A stretch of 64,000 nucleotides of DNA from Symbiodinium sp. CCMP2592 (lineage: Eukaryota > Sar > Dinophyceae > Suessiales > Symbiodiniaceae): assembly GCA_905221615.1 (NCBI GenBank), contig CAJNDT010000602.1, positions 927,444 to 991,443 on the forward strand, in the 5' to 3' direction. How positions within the stretch are numbered: the first letter of the stretch is position 1; the number at the start of each line of letters is the position of its first letter. Below are positions 58,800 through 64,000 of this stretch, piece by piece. The notes beneath the pieces were generated by a model. It saw only the letters and a program-made list of their open reading frames with translations. It had not been told where the DNA came from and did not search any database. The position numbers and the translations under genes are program-made.

Positions 58800-59466
58800 A
58801 TTACTCCGGCGTTCTTAACTGGGGCCGGAAAACCCCTCTAGATCACTAGAGTCCAACAAATGCAAAACTGCAAGCACCAGAAACTCAAAGTCACAACCCT
58901 TAACCCTAAAAGCCGCAAAGGCTACCACCCTAAAACCCCAAGCCCGCAACCTCCGTGCCTCCACACCCCCAAGCCTGCGCTCGCCCGGGGCGAAGGCCGC
59001 CGGGTGACGTAGAGCATCCTCCCGAAAAGCTGAGGCTCAAAAGAGGCTCCGTGGAACAACAGCAACAACAACGACAACGACATCGACAACCACCACCACC
59101 ACCACCACGACAACGACGACGACGATGACGACGACAGCCACTGGATGATATCTACTACCCACTGACTGCCCCACTCCCTCTATACCGTTACCACTACCAC
59201 TGTCACCACTGCCACTGCTGCCGGTTGTCCAGGTGCGGCATGTGCATCTGGGTTGGTGAATTGCGAAGATCTCGATGTGTGACTATTCTAAATTCTGTAA
59301 GGAAAACTACGTCTCTGTTTCTGATACAACAGCATACCTGTCGTGCAAATGTGTCTGCCTGCATGCAAGGCTTCGCAATCGCTCTGTTAGGAACCATAGC
59401 TGAAACGGTGGGTGCGAATAGCTCGGTCCTTGGTGCCACGGACAAGCATCGGGAATTTTTTTAACC
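58800..59466. other. Probable intron of the anoctamin-like gene
   Basis: CCCTAAA-like words (~58890-58940) and an (ACC)n/(ACG)n tract at 59060-59135. No exon seen. Confidence 0.5.
59060..59215. repeat. (ACA/ACC/ACG)n microsatellite cluster
   Basis: Trinucleotide repeats CAACAACGACAACGACA, CCACCACCACCAC and ACGACGACGACG, followed by degenerate (CCACTA)n. Confidence 0.9.
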
Positions 59467-60785
59467 AAGAGCTGCAGCGCACTTTATTCAGATCCCTCAG
59501 CTGCTGCAGTGTTTGCAACTACTGACTTGAGAATGTTTGAGAACACTTCAGGAAAACCCACTGCTGTTGTCGACATTGAAGCTTCCGGAATCTGGAAGCT
59601 AAGCAGGCAGTCCAGAGAGAGATGGGCTTGATTGGCAAAGTGCAGGAGATGCCAATACCATGTTTGCAATGGTTGGGGCTGGTTTATGCTCGCACATCTC
59701 GAATTTGCCAGATCAGGTCTCAAGGTTTCGCTTGCAACAGCGCTAGGTGACTCATGTGACGCCCAGTCGAGTACAAACAACACTTGCAAGGTCTGCAAGG
59801 TGTGGGGCATCACACGTGTGCTGGGCTGTTACAGACTTTGCTGGCAGAGGGCTGGCCTATGAGTCAGGCGTCCATCCAGCGCAGGTCCTGGCTGCCTGGC
59901 CAGCGGAAGGTCCGCCCGCTTCTTGTTCCGGAAGTACAGGCACGCAGCTTTCATCTGCTGGTGTTTTCGGGCCGCCGCCCGCACCACCTCCCAGTCGACG
60001 GTGGGGACCGACCTCGTCGCATGCCCTCTTGCAGCTGAGCTGAAGGACCGGAGCCATCGGAACTCTCACTACTGCGACTGTCGGTGGATGGATTCGAAGC
60101 CGTCCTCCGTGCGAAGTGACTTTGCAACCTGGTCAGATCTCCAGGCTCCTCTGCACCAGTCTCTTGCGACGACCGCTGCAGGCAGCCCAACGGCAGCTGC
60201 AACTGCGTCGCGATTGGCCGCGGGCTTTCCTTGTGCAGGCCCTGGCCAGCTAAAGTTGTCGCTTCCCCAGCCTGCGGGCTGCCAAATAGTGACGGCAAGC
60301 TTGTGCTCACTGGGCTGGAATTCTGTCGACTCATGGCTCCAACCTCACATTCCTCACGCAAGCCTTCAACGAATTCGCGAGCAGCAATGGCACGCTTCAG
60401 GTCGGTGCTGCGTGCCGCCTCCTTCGCTAGCAAGCAGAAGCACCCCTGTGAATTCCGATACACCCGGGACGAAAGCAGGAGCGCGCCTCCTGCAAACCTC
60501 GCATCCGTTCCATGGCGCTGACCCGCAGAGACAATAAGCCGCTCGCTTCGTCCACGAATCTGACCTACGAAAGGCTTGAAAGGTTTTGCGGCATGGCAAC
60601 TGCACCATCAACCAAACAAAACCGGACCTTTCAATGACTCATTCCGATGATTGTTTTTCTGGGGATGCGAAGACTTGATGTCCAGCTTTCCTCGTCAAGC
60701 TTCGTCCTGTGATGTCATTCTTTGATGCTCCTCCGACCGCACGGTCTCAAAGTGGCGAAGTCCTACTATCCTCTTGCCGTCGCCT
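59467..60785 (-). repeat. Duplicated gene unit, copy B with internal deletion
   Basis: Collinear with 44757-48055 but lacking about 1.9 kb. The junction is at ~60462-60470 (GAATTCCGATACACCCGGGA), where PPPDE C-terminal sequence meets the region just inside the unit's start codon. It lies between anoctamin-like exons, so it was probably copied into an intron. Confidence 0.85.
59951..60463 (-). pseudogene. PPPDE C-terminal remnant (copy B)
   Basis: Corresponds to the last ~150 residues of the 45348-46175 protein: CFCLLAKEAARSTDLKRAIA, EFVEGLREECEVGAMSR and a Ser/Gln-rich tail. The catalytic part and the USP are deleted. The start codon region of copy A survives at ~60517 in another frame, so no functional peptidase can be made. 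Confidence 0.75.
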
Positions 60786-61014
60786 GGGGCGGCCACCTTT
60801 TCTCTGGCTGATGTGGAAGCTACAAGTCACGATCACCGATTTTCGCACAGTTTTCTTGGGCGTTGCCCTTTCACCAGGTGCCCTGCGAGCCCTGCTGATT
60901 TTGCAACTCTGAAAGCTCGACAAGATGGAACGGCGGCATCCACCAGGGCTCAGCGATTAGGGCCACCCGCTGGTGCACACTACAACCGAGGCACAGCAAA
61001 GAGGGCGCTCCTGT
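60786..61014. other. Right flank of copy B
   Basis: No convincing coding or repeat structure. Confidence 0.4.
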
Positions 61015-61099
61015 AGAGGCGAAGCCGCAGGGAGAAGCTCACAAAAACGATGGCCATGAAAAACAACAGCGGGCAGATGGAGCCCCAGCAAGCCACCAC
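61015..61099 (-). CDS. Candidate membrane exon
   Basis: After a CCTGATCCCAG acceptor the minus strand reads VVACWGSICPLLFFMAIV, then FVSFSLRLRLYR: one membrane helix with a basic end. Its position between anoctamin-like exons suggests the same gene, but I cannot align it to a defined helix of that family. Confidence 0.35.
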
Positions 61100-61890
61100 C
61101 TGGGATCAGGATTCTTCGAGACTGCAGGACTCTGAAGTTCGTGCAGAGTCATGTATGTAGCTCTACATTTAAGCAGGAGTGCTGCTACGTAGCTATGTAG
61201 GTGTGTAGGCATGGTATGTGTGTGTGTGTGTGCGAATGTGAATATGTATGCATGTCTGCATGTGCGTCCGTACTAGTGTACGTGTAGGTATGTAAGTATC
61301 TACGATTTGTTCGTATATACATATACTTAAATGCACACAGTAGCAGCTATGATGCAAATCTATGTTAATCGGTTGTGCATTTCCCCGAAAACTCTCGGAA
61401 ATGGCCAGCGGCTCACGGACTAGAGTTCACTAGAGGAAACGAAGATTGAAGAGCAAGTTGTCGGCCCTCGACTTAGTCCCCAATTGTGGGTTTCTGGGTA
61501 GGGGTTTGGACCCAAACGAAGCGGTCTGGCAACCCTAGACGCCTGGGTTTGGGGTTGAGCACCCAAAGGCGGAGGGCTTGCATCTCGCTGTTAACTCGAG
61601 GCCCGTTGATCCCCTGAAAAATGCGGCGGTTCAGAACCAGGCCGCCTTTCTCACAACATAAAGACGGAAGCTGCTTCAAAAGTTAATAGTCGAAATGCTT
61701 GTGCAGTCTTGTCCTACTGCCAGCTGTTTGCAAATGTGGCTGACCGCAGAAGCTGGTTTTCGGGTCAAGGCTGTGCAGTCATAGGGTAAGGCCGGCAGAT
61801 TGAAAATGTCAAGTGCCAACCCTTTCGCAGCAAGGGCCTGAGAACGGCCCACAGGACGAAAGGTCTAGAGTGGAGCTCGATCCTCACACT
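61100..61890. other. Probable intron with (GT)n and (GTAT)n repeats
   Basis: ATGTGTGTGTGTGTGTGCG near 61216 and degenerate GTAT repeats to ~61320. The rest is unremarkable. Confidence 0.5.
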
Positions 61891-61899
61891 CGAAGATAG

Positions 61900-62226
61900 A
61901 TGCTCAGACGTAAGTTCGGCCAGAGCCACAGAGTAGCTGATGGCGAGATCCAGGAAATCGTTGATCCTCGACAAGCGCACTTCGCAACGAGCCGCTTCAG
62001 GGCGGTGCAACGCTGCACTCAAGACCGGCTTTCCCGCCGCCAGCAAGCCCAAAAACGCCGAGACAACACAGAATCCCACCGCTACAGCAAGCCGATCCCC
62101 TGCAGGCAACGAAAAGCAGACCCTGGCCACGTATCCTGTCGCCACCCCAGGAGTTGAACTCATACTTGAACTTCTTGGCCTCCCACTGCCTTTGCTGCTT
62201 TCGGGGATAGGGTTCCTCTCGCATGA
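61900..62226 (-). CDS. Anoctamin-like exon(s)
   Basis: After a CCTTCAG acceptor the minus strand reads REEPYPRKQQRQWEAKKF, then KYEFNSWGGDRI. A hydrophobic stretch (AVAVGFCVVSAFLGLLA) and CEVRLSRINDFLDLAISY follow in another frame. The order Y-x-x-x-F, membrane helix, E-x-R-x-x-x fits the anoctamin segment before the last helices. A 31-nt GTGGCC...TGCAG interval at ~62100-62130 would put the two halves in one frame. Pattern-based and uncertain. Confidence 0.4.
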
Positions 62227-62699
62227 CTGAAGGTTTAGCTGCTTACAGACAAAGTTCATTGTCGCATGTCCCTGAGGCCCTCTTACGAGCCTTGGGTTGA
62301 GGCTCTAATAGAAACAAGGACCGCAAGACAGTCAAAGACTGACAACAACAAGGCCAGGACCGTGGCTGGCTCAAGACTACAGCCACCGCTACATAGCCCA
62401 GGAACCCGAACCCTTGCGCTTATCGTGATTAGGAGGAGGAGGGGACGAGAAGGAGAATGAGAATGCTGACGATCCTGCTCGACTGCTCGTGCTCCTGCAT
62501 GTACTTGGCCTTCAACTCAACCCCAAGCCCAGCTGCAAGAAGGAGTATGGTGCCATCTCCTCTTCGGAGGACGAATCATCGGAAGCAGCTTGCCTGTGGC
62601 GAAGCTGCACCTTCCAGTACTCCTGGTTGGGCACAGCACTTTTTCAGGGCTTATGGCCGAGGGCAGGGTGGAAGGGGGCTTGCAGGGTTTAGTAAAGTT

Positions 62700-62850
62700 T
62701 GGACTTCGTTGATAGCTTCCCGCTCTCGTTCACGGCGGGCCTTCCGAACCTCCCAGAAAGACAGCAGCAGGGGCACCACCAAAAAGATTATCTCCAGGCC
62801 AAAATTGAGCAAGAAAAACGTCAGCAGGTTCGCACGCACGTTGACATCGC
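62700..62850 (-). CDS. Anoctamin-like exon, helix before the Ca-binding region
   Basis: After a CCACACAG acceptor the minus strand reads DVNVRANLLTFFLLNFGLEI, then IFLVVPLLLSFWEVRKARRE. It resembles the anoctamin helix with N-x-x-E-x-x-x-P and a charged C-terminal stretch (REREREAINEVQ). It lies upstream of the 61900-62226 block on the coding strand, in the right order. Confidence 0.45.
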
Positions 62851-62974
62851 CTGTGTGGCTCTGGCCAGGGATCTTGGAACCGGAGACCACTCAAAACAGG
62901 GTTCAGAGTTTTAGGATTTAGGGTTTAGGTTTAGGGTGTATCTTAGGATGAACCTATCATCTTCAAATCCCTTT

Positions 62975-63095
62975 GCAGCCCAGGCACAGTTGGTTGGCGT
63001 GTAAGCTTCAGCATCTGCCCAGCTAGAGGGATAACAGCCTTTGAAGCAGACCAGCCGTTCACCCTCCTTGTACCGGAAGAACGCGAAGGTTCTGA
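62975..63095 (-). CDS. Possible upstream exon of the anoctamin-like gene
   Basis: The minus strand reads KVLRTFAFFRYKEGERLV, then CFKGCYPSSWADAEAYTP and TNCAWAA. It could correspond to the anoctamin segment F-x-F-x-N-x-Y with a following Cys-rich loop, but similarity is thin. Further hydrophobic sequence (FWTLSGILAASVVESYIL) is readable at ~63140-63220. Confidence 0.3.
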
Positions 63096-63429
63096 GGACC
63101 TTCGGGGCCATGCAAGCACCGACGTTGAGCGCAAGCCATCAGAACCCCGAATTCAAGAATGTAACTCTCGACAACTGAAGCCGCGAGAATGCCAGACAAA
63201 GTCCAGAAGGCCGGCACACAACAACCGTGCTCCACCCGAAGATTTCGCAAACCGTTCTTACGCCTTCCGTGTGTGGTCGTCTGCCGCGGAATGGTTGTAG
63301 TCTGGCCACACCATCTTGGCCGCCTGTCTTTGGGTTCATGAGACCAGCTGTGGCAAAACAACCATGGTCAATGACTAGCAAGCGGTTTCAAGCGCAACAG
63401 CAGCAGCACTAAGAGGAGTTGAAGAAGCG

Positions 63430-63625
63430 TAGTAGCAATCATCGTCATCGTCCGCCGTCGTAGTCGTCGTAGTAGTGGTCGTAGTCGTCGTCGTAGCAGT
63501 AGCAGCAGCAGTAGTAGTCGTTGTCGTAGTGGTAGCAGTAGTCGTCGTCGTCATCGTCGTAGCTATCTGGTAGCAGTAGTCGTAGTATTCGTCGTGATCG
63601 TAGTAGTGGTAGTAGTGGCTGTGGT
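63430..63625. repeat. (CGT/AGT)n microsatellite
   Basis: GTCGTCGTAGTAGTGGTCGT-type degenerate trinucleotide repeat over ~190 bp; read as protein it gives meaningless Asp/Tyr or Thr runs. Confidence 0.95.
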
Positions 63626-63919
63626 AAATCTTCCAAGGAGCCCTTGGGAAGTTGGGTCCACAGATCTGCTCCAGCCAGTTGGTCAAGAAGCACCTGAGCT
63701 GTTGGGCTTGGGGCCTTAGGGTTTGGGGTGTAGAAGTACTGACATTGCGGCGCTTCAAGGTTGAAGTTTTGGGGCGTACTGCTTTCAACATTCTTTCCAC
63801 CATCAACAACAACAAAGCAACAGTAGCTTACGTTGGGTATGAAGACAGCAAAGCTTGAAGCTCGAAACATGATTAACTCGATTGTTCAACATCCCTGCTG
63901 TAATGCTGAACCCTGTCTC

Positions 63920-64000
63920 CCAAAGCTCAGAGGCGCTGAGAGAAGAAGGGGAAGTTGCCCACAAAAAGCTTCACCGCCGCAAGCATGACAGCCAGCTTGT
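63920..64000 (-). CDS. Candidate exon at the right edge
   Basis: The minus strand reads KLAVMLAAVKLFVGNFPFF then SQR, open to the window edge. It is amphipathic and protein-like; it may be an upstream exon of the anoctamin-like gene or unrelated. Confidence 0.25.

Noticed and set aside
63375-63870. Minus-strand frames of 141-146 codons
   Set aside because: Mostly the trinucleotide microsatellite giving Thr or Asp/Tyr runs.

Overview
The window looks like nuclear DNA of a dinoflagellate, probably of the Symbiodiniaceae type. This is inferred from plant-type TTTAGGG/CCCTAAA repeats scattered between genes, very long retroelement ORFs, small exons spread over large introns, and many foldback and simple repeats. 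No organism marker such as rRNA or a spliced-leader gene was seen, so the assignment rests on style.

All recognised coding sequence lies on the minus strand. Positions 1-3957 are the 5' gag/protease part of a Ty1/copia-type element, cut by the window edge and by a 100-N gap (3958-4057). Positions 5168-26159 are a second, structurally complete member of the same family. It has two 432-bp LTRs with 4 differences between them, TG...CA ends and a perfect 5-bp AACTA target duplication in a (CTA)n microsatellite. At 20,992 bp it is unusually large. It carries an intact 3640-aa gag-pol (gag coiled coil, capsid-like region, two CCCH fingers, DTG protease, integrase, YVDD reverse transcriptase, RNase H and a ~780-aa tail). 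It also has a broken second ORF, a 1.5-kb non-coding block with an array of ATCGAT-centred palindromes, and an 1827-aa third ORF. The third ORF contains what I read as a Tpt1/KptA-like RNA 2'-phosphotransferase domain. The sequence next to the 5' LTR does not start with the usual TGG primer site but resembles the complement of a tRNA anticodon arm, as in half-tRNA-primed Drosophila copia. A retroelement with its own tRNA-end-processing enzyme is the most striking hypothesis in the window.

Positions about 27.9-40.6 kb hold a large non-LTR (LINE-type) element. It has a gag-like ORF1, a long region with three copies of a related module, an RNase H placed before the AP-type endonuclease, a WADD reverse transcriptase and C-terminal zinc fingers. 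At least seven frame breaks make it a pseudo-element as assembled. Its 3' side meets a (TA)n tract, a 274-bp tandem duplication and a foldback repeat.

Positions 40.6-64 kb are host-like intergenic and intronic DNA. A 3.3-kb unit (44757-48055) contains a ubiquitin-protease (USP) sequence lying inside a split PPPDE/DeSI-like sequence. An internally deleted copy sits at 59467-60785. A ~0.39-kb satellite (50700-53195), a myosin relay-helix exon (53358-53420) and several exons resembling an anoctamin/TMEM16 protein (58.4-63.1 kb) follow. Exon calls here come from reading alone and are less certain than the transposon calls.
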